The notes below the pieces were generated by a model, which did no database searches, was not told the origin of the DNA, and worked only from the letters and a program-made list of their open reading frames with translations. From positions 1,922,001-1,986,000 of the forward strand of contig OZ252261.1 in NCBI GenBank assembly GCA_965249955.1: DNA of 64,000 nucleotides, written 5' to 3'. The first letter of the stretch is position 1. Every line of letters starts with the position of its first letter. Origin of the DNA: SB11 sp965249955 (GTDB taxonomy: Bacteria; Bacteroidota; Bacteroidia; UBA8524). This document shows positions 19,742 to 28,889 of this stretch, in pieces. The translations under genes and the position numbers were made by a program.

Positions 19742-20905
19742 TTATTTAAGTAATAACTTTATTGTGGTGGTTTTAGTATCTGTTTTTATGTGTAAAAAGT
19801 AAACGCCTGTGGCTGTTTTATCTTCTGTACTGATTTGATACTGTCCGTTTGCCGATTGTTGCACAGTTAACGGAGTTGTTTTACCTGCCATATTGGTTAG
19901 GGTAAAAACAGGTATTGCGGTAAAAGGTTTTTCTATGTAAACGTTAAAAGTATTGTTGGCTACTGGATTGGGGTAAACTACATAACCGTGGCTAAGTATA
20001 ATATCACCAACCGAAAGAACATCGAACTCGGCTGAGTATTCGGCACTTTTTACCGTTGTGTAACTATCGTCTTCAAAGCTGATAATAGCCAGTTCTTGTG
20101 CGCCACTATTTTCACGTAAAAAGCGGTATTGATAATCGCGTATAGTATCTCCTTGGTTTAGTCCTAAACTGCCTAATAAGAAAGCGTTTGCAGGTACATT
20201 GTCGATATAAAAACTATCTACACGTATAATTTCTGATTTTACTAATAATACATTTTCAATAGGACTTAGCCCAGCTTTTGCCGGTACTTGACAAGTGCCA
20301 TAGCTAATGGCTTGATGACTGGCGTTAAAAAAATTAAGGAAATAGCAGGGGGTGTTGTTAAAGCCTAACAAAGCCAAATCGATAGTAAAATTTGTGCGTG
20401 CTACTGATGCCGCCGCCCATTGTGTGTTGGTGGTAAGCGGAAAAGTGAACTCGGTATAGGGTAAATTAAATACATGGGTTTGTGCAGGAAAAGTTACCGA
20501 ATCGGTATTGGTGCCTGAAAGAAAGCCCAAACTTATTTTTTGTTTCTCGTAGCCTATGCCTAGTGAGTAATACCCTGCATTGTTTTTTTGGCGGTATATG
20601 TTTTGTTTAATGGGTAAAGGACCAAAAAATGTAATGGCTTCTGTTTTTTCGGTGGCGGTAGTAAATACAGGGTGGTTGCTTACTTGGGTGTAATATACTG
20701 TGCGGTGTGCGCTTTTTTGTTGCACGCTGCCAAAATCCCAAAAGGTGTTAACGTTTGTGCCAAAGCCTGCCACTGTAGAAGAATCGACAGGTTGGTATAT
20801 TGCTTTATCAACAAAAGGGAAATTATTGGCAGTGATATTGGGCTGTGCCCATAGTGATACATTGAAAAGGAATATAAAGAAAGAAAATAGTAAGACTTTT
20901 TTCAT
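19742..20905 (-). CDS. Secreted protein with T9SS type A sorting domain
   Basis: 387 residues from ATG 20905, chosen because the signal peptide MKKVLLFSFFIFLFNVSLWAQ begins there. The body has no domain I recognise; it is rich in beta-type segments. The last 80 residues (VVYPNPVANNTFNVYIEKPF, ending TTTIKLLLK) are a clear Por secretion-system sorting domain, so the protein crosses the outer membrane by T9SS and is probably attached to the surface. It is co-oriented with and 23 nt before the Ere-like gene. Confidence 0.88.
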   Translation of the reverse strand: MKKVLLFSFFIFLFNVSLWAQPNITANNFPFVDKAIYQPVDSSTVAGFGTNVNTFWDFGSVQQKSAHRTVYYTQVSNHPVFTTATEKTEAITFFGPLPIKQNIYRQKNNAGYYSLGIGYEKQKISLGFLSGTNTDSVTFPAQTHVFNLPYTEFTFPLTTNTQWAAASVARTNFTIDLALLGFNNTPCYFLNFFNASHQAISYGTCQVPAKAGLSPIENVLLVKSEIIRVDSFYIDNVPANAFLLGSLGLNQGDTIRDYQYRFLRENSGAQELAIISFEDDSYTTVKSAEYSAEFDVLSVGDIILSHGYVVYPNPVANNTFNVYIEKPFTAIPVFTLTNMAGKTTPLTVQQSANGQYQISTEDKTATGVYFLHIKTDTKTTTIKLLLK

Positions 20906-20984
20906 AGGGATGCTATTGTGTAGCAAAACTATGGTTTTTAGGGAATTAAATTTTAGTCGACAGTTATAAAACCTGTCGCTCTTG

Positions 20985-21160
20985 AAATTACAGCACAAAG
21001 GGGAACTTTAAGTTCCCCTTTGTGCTGTAATTTGAGTAGAATAGGATTTCAAATCCTATTGCTCATAATTTTATAATTTTAGACAGGTTAAAACCTGCCT
21101 CTAGTCATACCCTATCGGGTTTACCGTGAGGTATGAGTAGCATTGGTTTTTAAACCAATG
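20985..21160. repeat. Compound intergenic palindromic repeat, copy 1
   Basis: A chain of palindromes fills the gap before the next gene: 24-bp perfect arms 20985-21008 and 21010-21033; ATAGGATTT/AAATCCTAT at 21041-21059; CAGGTT/AACCTG at 21084-21097; CATACC/GGTATG arms at 21101-21140; ATTGGTTT/AAACCAAT at 21142-21159. The 77-bp block 21084-21160 recurs with the same order, length and orientation at 47297-47373. It looks like a REP-type element family. Confidence 0.8.
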
Positions 21161-21170
21161 TAAAGGAATC

Positions 21171-22583
21171 CTAATAAAACTTAATCTTTCTTGCGGCAAA
21201 TATTACCATGCGCAGCAATATCAACCCATGGCTAAAGCGTGAAATATTGGTGCTACCGTAGGTACGTTCGCGGTAACGTATAGGTATCTCAACAATTTTA
21301 AGGTTCAGTTTGTACGCCCCAAAAATTAAATCAAAATCGCCAAAGGGGTCAAAATCGCCAAAAAACTTGCGGTTGCTGCACAGCCTGTCGTAATCGTCTC
21401 TAAAAATCACCTTAGTGCCGCACAGCGTGTCTTTAAACGGACGTTCTAGCAGCCAAGTAAACATCATACTGAAAAACTTATTGCCATACACATTGAGGAA
21501 CTGCATGGCATTGGCTTCCATCTTATACACCAATCGCGAGCCATTAATAAAATCGCCCTTGCCACTGGCAATAGCATGATAAAATTTTGGCAAATCTTCG
21601 GGAGGCATGGTAAGGTCGGCATCCAAAATCATCAAAATATCGCCTGTGGCCATAGCAAAGCCTTTTTTCACGGCGTTGTTTTTGCCCTTGCCGTCTTGCT
21701 GGCCTATTTTAATATCGTGGGTATCGGCGTATTTTTTCTGTATCTCTTGTATTTTCTCCCAAGTATCGTCGGTACTGTTACCTTCAATAAAAATAATTTC
21801 GGTATGCTTGCCCAGTTTTGGGGTGCGCAGTATAGCGTTTTCTATGTTTCCGCTTTCGTTTCTAGCAGGTATTACTACGCTAACGGTATAATCGGTTTCA
21901 AAATCTTCTAAGGCAGTAGGTTCAGGTCGGGCAAAGGCAAACTTGTTAATGCACAAACCACGAAAAAGGGGCAAACGCGCCAATATTTTGTTAAAAAACC
22001 ACGATATACCAGGAATGTTTACGGGCAATATTTGGCGGTGCGCCATGCGGTAGGTATCAAAGCCTGCTAGGTACAGTAGGTTTTGCAAATCGGCATCACT
22101 CAACCAGTTTTGGTTTGGGGTTTTCATTTTCAGCCCCGTAGCTTCGGCTAGTTTTAGCAAAGGCTCCCACAGGTAGCTGTAATAGGTTACAATTACTTTG
22201 GTATTGCGGTGGCACAGCTTTTTAAGTTGCTCAAATACCGCCTGTATATCATCTAAATAGCCGATTACGTTGGAAATAATAACCACATCAAATTTTTCAT
22301 TTAAGGTGATGTTTTCGGCATCCATCAAATAAAAATCAACATCGGGGTAGTTGTTGCTGGCATTTTGAAGCATAGCAGGGCTAAAATCAATACCTGCTTT
22401 TTTGCTGCCTTTTAGTTGGCCTATCATTTCGCCATTGCCGCAACCCACTTCTATAACGCTGTAATCATCGTGTATAAAATAATCGCAATAGCGGGTAATA
22501 TCATTCCAATAGTAGCTGTTGCGCTTGCGCGCCTTTAGCCTCTTTTGGGCTATTTTATCAAAATATTCTTTCAGTTGGCTCAT
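21171..22583 (-). CDS. Methyltransferase-GT2 fusion protein
   Basis: 470 residues with two enzymes in one chain. Residues 1-205 form a class I SAM methyltransferase (VIEVGCGNGEMIGQL near 43-57, AGIDFSPAML, FDVVIISNVIGYLDD). Residues 230-470 form a GT-A glycosyltransferase family 2 (VSVVIPARNESGNIENAI, IEGNSTDDTW, metal-binding ILDADLTMPPEDL, CGTKVIFRDDYDRL). The C-terminal half resembles dolichol-phosphate-mannose synthase-like enzymes. The start codon overlaps the stop of the upstream methyltransferase by 4 nt (ATGA), so expression is coupled. The substrate is not evident. Confidence 0.9.
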   Translation of the reverse strand: MSQLKEYFDKIAQKRLKARKRNSYYWNDITRYCDYFIHDDYSVIEVGCGNGEMIGQLKGSKKAGIDFSPAMLQNASNNYPDVDFYLMDAENITLNEKFDVVIISNVIGYLDDIQAVFEQLKKLCHRNTKVIVTYYSYLWEPLLKLAEATGLKMKTPNQNWLSDADLQNLLYLAGFDTYRMAHRQILPVNIPGISWFFNKILARLPLFRGLCINKFAFARPEPTALEDFETDYTVSVVIPARNESGNIENAILRTPKLGKHTEIIFIEGNSTDDTWEKIQEIQKKYADTHDIKIGQQDGKGKNNAVKKGFAMATGDILMILDADLTMPPEDLPKFYHAIASGKGDFINGSRLVYKMEANAMQFLNVYGNKFFSMMFTWLLERPFKDTLCGTKVIFRDDYDRLCSNRKFFGDFDPFGDFDLIFGAYKLNLKIVEIPIRYRERTYGSTNISRFSHGLILLRMVIFAARKIKFY

Positions 22584-23341
22584 TGCCTCGTAATTTCTAT
22601 GGTAACAAACATAGACAGTTGCTTGCTAATGGTCAGCAGCAGGTTTTCAAACCCTTTTACTGTGCCGTAGCTAAAATTGGGAACTAACTGCCTTTTTGAT
22701 ACGCCCCCGCTAAGCAAATAGCGCAATGGTGTGTGGTAGCGTATACTTTCTATTTTTAGTTGAGGAAAATCAGCCTCAAACTTTGCTTTGTCTCTTTCAA
22801 AAATAATCCAAGGTAGCGCGCCGTTGGCACCGCTAAGTGGCCCAGTGCTGGGTATTTCCCAAGTACCCGTGGGTTCAAACGGCTCGTGGTGAAAATTGCG
22901 GTATATAAATCTGCCCCATGCGCTGTTGGCAGGTTCTGTCATTATAATTTTTCCGCCTTTTGCCAATACCCTTTCGGATTCTTTGAGAAACAGAGCGGGT
23001 TGAGGTATGTGGTGCAATACATCTATCATAAAAATACCCGCCACGCTACCGTTATCAAAAGGCATATTTTCACCGGGGAAAACATGGTCTAAATCAGGCA
23101 ATTCCATCACATCGCTGGTAAGCATTTGCGGAATGATTTCTTTTATAAAACCACCGCCACTACCCAGTTCAATCAAATGACCTTGCGGGAGTTTATCAGC
23201 TTTTTGCTTAAAATGTCCGTACCACTCGAGGTACAATTGGTGTAAGAATTTTTTTTGGCGAATAATATCCCCGTGCGCCACTGTGCGGCGCGGATCATCT
23301 AAGTTGTACTGTTCTACTTCTTTAAGATTGAGGATACCCAT
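22580..23341 (-). CDS. Class I SAM-dependent methyltransferase
   Basis: 253 residues. The SAM-binding motif is GHLIELGSGGGFIKEIIPQM near 53-72; post-motifs include VAGIFMIDVLHHIPQPALFL and ESERVLAKGGKIIMTEPAN, as in the Methyltransf_11/UbiE group. The C-terminal part (YHTPLRYLLSGGVSKRQLVP) is probably the substrate lid. It is translationally coupled to the methyltransferase-GT2 fusion, so both should modify the same glycan or lipid-linked intermediate. Confidence 0.88.
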   Translation of the reverse strand: MGILNLKEVEQYNLDDPRRTVAHGDIIRQKKFLHQLYLEWYGHFKQKADKLPQGHLIELGSGGGFIKEIIPQMLTSDVMELPDLDHVFPGENMPFDNGSVAGIFMIDVLHHIPQPALFLKESERVLAKGGKIIMTEPANSAWGRFIYRNFHHEPFEPTGTWEIPSTGPLSGANGALPWIIFERDKAKFEADFPQLKIESIRYHTPLRYLLSGGVSKRQLVPNFSYGTVKGFENLLLTISKQLSMFVTIEITRQ

Positions 23342-23390
23342 TTTTACGAAACGGCAAATGTAGGGATTTTTAAGGTTTGAGAAGAACGTT

Positions 23391-23496
23391 GTTTAACTCA
23401 CCCCAAAGTATGCTCTAGCCAGATTTGTAGCAATTTGCCCCCCTCTATAATTTTAGAGAGGGGGAATGTTGGGTAATTGGTGTTGGTTTAAACAAC
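23391..23496. repeat. Intergenic repeat with TTTAACTCACCC and CCCCCTCT/AGAGGGGG hairpin
   Basis: GTTTAACTCACCCC at 23391-23404, then CCCCCTCT and AGAGAGGGGG arms around 23448-23464. The same two pieces in the same order appear at 47161-47234. The rest of the 23342-23544 gap shows no gene or terminator. Confidence 0.55.
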
Positions 23497-23544
23497 TAAG
23501 GGTAAGTAAAAAGTAAATGAGTTAGCTATTGAATTTAGTATAAA

Positions 23545-23805
23545 CTAATTGTCTTCTTTTTTCTTTAATACTTCAAGTAAAATTAAACTGACGGTAAGCA
23601 CGATTAGTATAGATTTGAGTATTACACCGTTTTCTACTCCCAATATTTTCTTCTGAAAAATAAGGCTAAAGGAGATAAGGGTTGCTGCAACGCCTTGCCA
23701 ACCAATATCTTTTAAAGAGGGTTTTAAGTTAAAAGTATATTTTTTGATTAACCCATAAATGACTGCAATGGCAAGACTTCCAAAGAGGATGTAGGGTAAT
23801 AGCAT
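23545..23805 (-). CDS. Small hydrophobic membrane protein, function unknown
   Basis: 86 residues with about three hydrophobic stretches (LLPYILFGSLAIAVIYGLI, then QGVAATLISFSLIF, then VILKSILIVLTVSLILLEVL) and a Lys-rich C-terminal tail. It starts 3 nt after the ftsK stop on the same strand, so it is probably co-transcribed with ftsK. I do not recognise a family. Coding is supported by the tight spacing and the plausible membrane topology. Confidence 0.6.
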   Translation of the reverse strand: MLLPYILFGSLAIAVIYGLIKKYTFNLKPSLKDIGWQGVAATLISFSLIFQKKILGVENGVILKSILIVLTVSLILLEVLKKKEDN

Positions 23806-23808
23806 GCC

Positions 23809-26385
23809 TTAACCTTTACCTTCTAGTTCGCGTAGTTTTTGCTCCAATGAGTATTCATCAGGTATTAGTACCTCGCGGGCTTTGCTGCCTTCAAATGGGC
23901 CAACTATACCTGCGTGTTCCAATTGGTCTATCAATCGGCCGGCACGGTTATAACCCAGCTTCAATTTACGCTGCACTAACGATGTTGAGCCTTGCTGTGC
24001 CAATACCACAACGCGGGCGGCATCATCAAACAGGCTGTCGCGTTCGCTAGCATCAAACTCTTCGTGTCCACCGGCATTGTCTTCTTGCACTTCTGGCAGC
24101 ATAAAGGCATCGCTGTAGCCGCGTTGGTTGCCAATATAAGCGGTTATCTCTTCTACTTCGGGCGTATCAACAAAAGGGCATTGCAAGCGTATCATGTCGT
24201 TTCCGTTGCTGTATAGCATATCGCCCTTACCAATTAGCTGGTCGGCACCGCTGCCGTCTAATATGGTACGCGAATCTATTTTTGATGTTACCCTAAAGGC
24301 AATACGCGCAGGGAAATTGGCTTTTATTGTACCCGTAATAATATTTACCGATGGACGTTGAGTAGCCAATATAAGGTGTATACCGATAGCACGCGCCAAC
24401 TGAGCCAAGCGGGCTATGGGAAGTTCAACCTCTTTGCCCGCTGTCATCATCAAATCCGCCAACTCATCTATTACCACTACTATATAGGGCAAAAACTTGT
24501 GCCCGTCGTTGGGGTTCAGTTTTCGGGCTACAAAACGCTCGTTGTACTCTTTTATATTACGCACCCCTGCATTTTGCAGCAAGTTGTACCGCTGATCCAT
24601 CTCTACGCACAAACTATTAAGCGTGGTTACAACTTTTTTAGTGTCGGTAATAATGGCTTCGCCTTCGCCGGGTATTTTGGCTAAAAAGTGGCGTTCTATG
24701 CGTTTATACAGGGTTAACTCCACCTTTTTAGGGTCAACCAATACCAGTTTTAACTGGCTAGGGTGCTTTTTGTACAATAGCGAAACCAGTAGGGCGTTTA
24801 TACCTACTGATTTACCCTGACCTGTAGCACCTGCCATTAGCAAGTGGGGCATTTTGGCAAGGTCGGCCACAAAAATTTCGTTGGCAATGGTTTTACCCAA
24901 AATCACAGGCAAATCAGCATCGCTGTTTTGGAATTTTTGACTGGCCATTACCGTATTCATAGGCACTATTTCAGCCTTTTTGTTAGGCACTTCTATACCA
25001 ATAGTTCCTTTGCCTGGTATGGGGGCTATAATGCGTATACCCAATGCTGCAAGGCTTAGGGCAATATCATCTTCAAGATTTTTTATGCGCGATATACGCA
25101 CACCTGCTTCGGGTACAATTTCGTAAAGGGTAACGGTAGGCCCTATGGTGGCTTTTATTTGTGCAATGCCAATACCATAGTTTTTAAGCGTTTCCAAAAT
25201 CATGTTTTTGTTGCTTTCCAACTCAGTTTGGTCAATCACCTTTTTGGTGTCGCCATAGTCTTTCAGCAAATCCATCACAGGAAACTTATACCCCGAAAGG
25301 TCTAGCGTAGGGTCGTAAGGAGTGTCTAAACTACCCACATTCATAGCCGCTACTTTCACAGGTTTTGTTTCTTCTTCGGGCACTTCGGCAATGCTCAATT
25401 CCAAATCACCATCAGTATTTTTAGGTGCGGGTTCTCGTTCAGGGGTTTTAGTATCAAGGGCTATACTACCGTCTTCGGCAACGGGTTTGGGTTGCTCGTC
25501 TTCTTTTACTATCAGTCTTATATCGTCAGGGTCAATATCTTCTGCCGCCTCTTCTGATTCTGCATCAGTGTCTTCTTCATTAGTATCAAACGGAGGATTG
25601 TCGTCGTCATCTTGGTCTAAAATGGCTATTTCTTCAGCTATTTGCCCAGTGCTAATCGGGGCAGTTTCAGCAATAGGTTTTTTGTTGCCTTCTTCATCAT
25701 CGCCACCTATAGTTTCAAGAGCTTCTTTTAGTTTTTTATTTTTTATAGCGAGGTTAAGATTGTACACCACTATAAGAAAAGTAAGCAGGTAGAAAAACAA
25801 GAAAATACCCGTACCAGCGGCACCCATCAGGCCTTTTAACCACTGATAGCCGTGGTAGCCAAAAGCACCGCCTAAAAACGGCAAGTTGCTGCCAAACAAT
25901 AAACCAAGCACAAGTGCCAGCCATATTACTATAAAAAACGAGTAGCGCAGGGTTTTGATAAAAGGCAGTAGCTTTATTTTAAACGCCAACTTAGCACCGC
26001 CCACAAACAAAATAACAGGAATTGCAAAACTGGCTATCCCAAACCATTTGTGTATAAATAAGTGCCCCAGCAAAGCACCAAAAATGCCCATGGTGTTTTT
26101 TGCAGCATCGGGTTGCGTGGCTAAAAAATCTTCCCAACTAAAACCAAAAACTACGTTTTGGTCGGTTTTCCAATTAAAAATGAACGAAACAAAGGCAATA
26201 GCCATAAATACTGACAGCAGTATAAAAAACACACCAAATACCTGCCTCGACCTTTCATCACGAAGCAATAGCCACTGAGAAATTACTTTGCGGGTAATGG
26301 GTTTTTCTTCGCTTTTCTTTTCACGTTCAAAATCGGTAGCCGATTCTTTTTTACTTTTATTTCTGTATGTGTTTTGCTTACTCAT
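23809..26385 (-). CDS. ftsK: DNA translocase FtsK/SpoIIIE
   Basis: 858 residues. About five membrane helices lie in residues 42-215, then an acidic low-complexity linker (about 225-340). The motor has a RecA-like core with Walker A GATGQGKS near residue 520 and Walker B YIVVVIDELADLM near 640, followed by LARAIGIHLILATQRPS. The C-terminal gamma domain (VVVLAQQGSTSLVQRKLKLG) is the winged helix that reads polar chromosome motifs. It pumps chromosomal DNA through the closing septum and activates XerCD recombination. It lies apart from the division cluster at 51-64 kb. Confidence 0.97.
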   Translation of the reverse strand: MSKQNTYRNKSKKESATDFEREKKSEEKPITRKVISQWLLLRDERSRQVFGVFFILLSVFMAIAFVSFIFNWKTDQNVVFGFSWEDFLATQPDAAKNTMGIFGALLGHLFIHKWFGIASFAIPVILFVGGAKLAFKIKLLPFIKTLRYSFFIVIWLALVLGLLFGSNLPFLGGAFGYHGYQWLKGLMGAAGTGIFLFFYLLTFLIVVYNLNLAIKNKKLKEALETIGGDDEEGNKKPIAETAPISTGQIAEEIAILDQDDDDNPPFDTNEEDTDAESEEAAEDIDPDDIRLIVKEDEQPKPVAEDGSIALDTKTPEREPAPKNTDGDLELSIAEVPEEETKPVKVAAMNVGSLDTPYDPTLDLSGYKFPVMDLLKDYGDTKKVIDQTELESNKNMILETLKNYGIGIAQIKATIGPTVTLYEIVPEAGVRISRIKNLEDDIALSLAALGIRIIAPIPGKGTIGIEVPNKKAEIVPMNTVMASQKFQNSDADLPVILGKTIANEIFVADLAKMPHLLMAGATGQGKSVGINALLVSLLYKKHPSQLKLVLVDPKKVELTLYKRIERHFLAKIPGEGEAIITDTKKVVTTLNSLCVEMDQRYNLLQNAGVRNIKEYNERFVARKLNPNDGHKFLPYIVVVIDELADLMMTAGKEVELPIARLAQLARAIGIHLILATQRPSVNIITGTIKANFPARIAFRVTSKIDSRTILDGSGADQLIGKGDMLYSNGNDMIRLQCPFVDTPEVEEITAYIGNQRGYSDAFMLPEVQEDNAGGHEEFDASERDSLFDDAARVVVLAQQGSTSLVQRKLKLGYNRAGRLIDQLEHAGIVGPFEGSKAREVLIPDEYSLEQKLRELEGKG

Positions 26386-26573
26386 TCCTATGTGGTTGCC
26401 AAACGGGTATTATATTGGCATACCTTGCCTACGCAAATTTATTGTGGCTAGGGTATAAACATAAACGTAGTTGTGCACACGCTATTGTAGGTGTGCTAAA
26501 ATGTGGATTGTATCTTTTTGGCACTTCTTGGCTTTTGTTGGTATACAACAACACTTATGAAATTAACACTAAA

Positions 26574-26581
26574 TATATTTG
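26574..26581 (+). promoter_or_regulatory. -7 promoter box for the OmpA gene pair
   Basis: TATATTTG matches TAnnTTTG, 26 nt before the ATG at 26608; no good -33 TTTG is seen. It favours 26608 over the upstream in-frame starts. Confidence 0.5.
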
Positions 26582-26607
26582 TCGGCTCGTTAAAAAATAT
26601 AAACACA

Positions 26608-27711
26608 ATGGCGTTTTTAAGATTTCTTTTTACAACAGTATTATTTTTTGCTTGTTGGCAGTTGCCCGCGCAAGTGCAAAAACCGCTGTATAAAAAAGAA
26701 GTATACTTTGAGTTTAACAAATACGAGATACGCAACGAAGACAAGAAAAGTTTAACGGCGGTAGTGCGTGCCATAAAAGCACAAAAAGCACCATATTATA
26801 TCGAAATTACAGGGCATACTGACAATGTTGATAACAGCCGCTACAACTATACATTGGGCATGCAACGTGCGCAAGCAGTAGCTCAATACCTTATTAAACG
26901 CGGAGTCGACAGCACTAAAATGCGCTTGTATAGTAAAGGTGAAGACAAAGCAAAAACAGGAGAAGCCCCCGACTCACTAAGGTTGTTTGATAGGCGGGTA
27001 GAGATTTTACTTTTTGCAGATAAAACAGTATTAACAGCTAAAGAAGACAGCGTTGCCAAAATAACCTTTACTGCAAGTATGACTGATAGCGTAACAGGCG
27101 AAAAACTAGCAGGAGAATTACTATTATTTAAGGTAGATGCTAACGGAAATACCGCTATCGTAAACAGCTTTTTAAACACCGATAATTTTACAACAACTAT
27201 TGCCTACGGCTACCAATACCAAGTAGCATATAGTGCAAAAGGCTACCGCAGTAAAAACATAAACTATAATTTTGCCGATAGTATTTTTGTGCCAAACAAA
27301 ACCTACACAGCACAAACAAAGCTGCGTACGCTAAAGGTGAAACGTAGGGTAAGTTTTGAAAAAATATACTTTTATGGTAATGAAGCTCGATTTTTGCCCA
27401 CCTCGGGGGGCGAGTTGCGTAGGGTGCTAATACTGGCCAAACAACCTGATGTGGCTGCAATAGAAATTGTGGGACACGTAAACCATCCGTATTATTTCAA
27501 CCAAAACGATAGCCATTATGTACGTTTCAACTACGAATTGTCGTATAATCGCGCTAAAGCAGTTTACAACTACTTGGTTGATAATGGAGTTAAGCGTTCC
27601 GTTATCAGCTTTAAAGGCGTTAGTAATACCGAAATGAAATTTCCTACTACGCGGGTAGAGGGTGAAATGCAACAGAACCGAAGAGTAGAAGTACTTATAC
27701 TTGAAGAATAG
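26608..27711 (+). CDS. OmpA family protein with two OmpA-like domains
   Basis: 367 residues from ATG 26608, where a signal peptide begins (MAFLRFLFTTVLFFACW, ending LPAQ). Residues about 30-140 form an OmpA/MotB peptidoglycan-binding domain (YFEFNKYEIRNEDKKSL, ITGHTDNVDNSRYNY, RRVEILLF). A middle beta domain follows, and about 250-367 is a second, diverged OmpA-like domain (IYFYGNEARFLPTSG, IEIVGHVNH, LSYNRAKAVYNYLVDNGV, QNRRVEVLIL). It tethers the outer membrane or a complex to peptidoglycan. The next gene, 6 nt downstream, is a paralogue with the same layout. Confidence 0.88.
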   Translation: MAFLRFLFTTVLFFACWQLPAQVQKPLYKKEVYFEFNKYEIRNEDKKSLTAVVRAIKAQKAPYYIEITGHTDNVDNSRYNYTLGMQRAQAVAQYLIKRGVDSTKMRLYSKGEDKAKTGEAPDSLRLFDRRVEILLFADKTVLTAKEDSVAKITFTASMTDSVTGEKLAGELLLFKVDANGNTAIVNSFLNTDNFTTTIAYGYQYQVAYSAKGYRSKNINYNFADSIFVPNKTYTAQTKLRTLKVKRRVSFEKIYFYGNEARFLPTSGGELRRVLILAKQPDVAAIEIVGHVNHPYYFNQNDSHYVRFNYELSYNRAKAVYNYLVDNGVKRSVISFKGVSNTEMKFPTTRVEGEMQQNRRVEVLILEE

Positions 27712-27717
27712 ATTTAT

Positions 27718-28800
27718 TTGAAGAAACAGCTATACATATTATTTTTAGTACTACTTGCCACAATACAAGTAGCAAATGCACAGCAAAAAAAAGCAGTGTA
27801 TAAAAAGAATGTGTATTTTGAGTTTAATAAATACGATATACGCAAAGCTGATAGTAGAGCGTTCACTGCCTTTCTTAGAGCAGTTAAAGCACAAGAAGGA
27901 GGCTACGTAATAAAACTTACAGGCCACACCGATAATATTGATGTAGACCCTTACAACGACAAACTAGGAATGAACCGTGCCAATGCTGTAAAAAAGTATT
28001 TAGTGGCCAAAGGCGTTCCTGCTGATTTTATAGAAACATATAGCAAAGGCGAAAAAGTAGCCGTAAAAGACAACAGTACTGATACAGGCCGTGCCCTAAA
28101 CCGAAGGGTAGAAATGGAACTGTATGGTACAGGAGCGCCACACGCTTATGATGGCATAGTGCTGCAAGGTACTTTGTACGATGCCGACACTAAAGAAGTG
28201 ATAAAGGGCGATGTAAAAATATACATTGAAGAACCCAAAGAGGTAGACCGCGATAAAGAGAAGCATCATTTGCAGGTAGAAACCTACAAACAAATAGCCA
28301 TTAGCAGTCGCACTTATAATGTATACGTAGCTGCCGAAGGATATAGGGCGAAAAGCCATACCATAAGCATACCTGCGGGCACTAAAAAAGGCACATTTAC
28401 ACAAGATGTTTACCTAAACAAATTGGTAATAAAAAAGCGTTTCGATTACGAGCGTATTTATTTTGAACCCAACAAAGATGTTTTCCGTTCGATAGCCTAC
28501 CCCGAGTTGGCCAAGCTGCTCACCTTTATGAATGGCGATACCAATACCATTGTAGAAATACGCGGACATATAAACTATACCAAAAACCGCAAACCTATGA
28601 ACGAGGTAGAGCACCTGTTGTTCTACGACCTTTCACTGCGCCGTGCCATAGCCGTTTACAATTATTTGGTTAAATACGGTGTGAACCCCGCACGTATGAG
28701 CTACCGAGGCATGAGCAATAAAGAAATGGTGATGCCCTACGCCCGTACGCTTGAAGAAAGCCAACGAAATATGCGCGTAGAAATATTAGTGCTCAACTAA
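27718..28800 (+). CDS. OmpA family protein, paralogue of the upstream gene
   Basis: 360 residues. The start is TTG 27718: the signal peptide MKKQLYILFLVLLATIQVA, then NAQ, begins there and no ATG precedes it. The N-terminal OmpA domain (VYFEFNKYDIRKADSRAFTA, LTGHTDNIDVDPYND, RRVEMELYG), a middle domain and a diverged C-terminal OmpA-like domain (IYFEPNKDVFRSIAYPELAK, IRGHINYTKNRKP, NMRVEILVLN) match the previous protein in order. The pair arose by tandem duplication, and each gene itself holds duplicated domains. Co-transcription with the upstream gene is nearly certain. Confidence 0.88.
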   Translation: MKKQLYILFLVLLATIQVANAQQKKAVYKKNVYFEFNKYDIRKADSRAFTAFLRAVKAQEGGYVIKLTGHTDNIDVDPYNDKLGMNRANAVKKYLVAKGVPADFIETYSKGEKVAVKDNSTDTGRALNRRVEMELYGTGAPHAYDGIVLQGTLYDADTKEVIKGDVKIYIEEPKEVDRDKEKHHLQVETYKQIAISSRTYNVYVAAEGYRAKSHTISIPAGTKKGTFTQDVYLNKLVIKKRFDYERIYFEPNKDVFRSIAYPELAKLLTFMNGDTNTIVEIRGHINYTKNRKPMNEVEHLLFYDLSLRRAIAVYNYLVKYGVNPARMSYRGMSNKEMVMPYARTLEESQRNMRVEILVLN

Positions 28801-28889
28801 GTTTACTGTTTCTAGTTTTCCGTTTACAGTTGTATGCTTCTGGATAATATCCAATTATAGAACCCTTTGACAAGATTTGGTTTAAAATA

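Noticed and set aside
25322..25792. Open frame antisense to the ftsK linker
   Set aside because: A Ser-rich product produced by the acidic linker codons of ftsK on the other strand.
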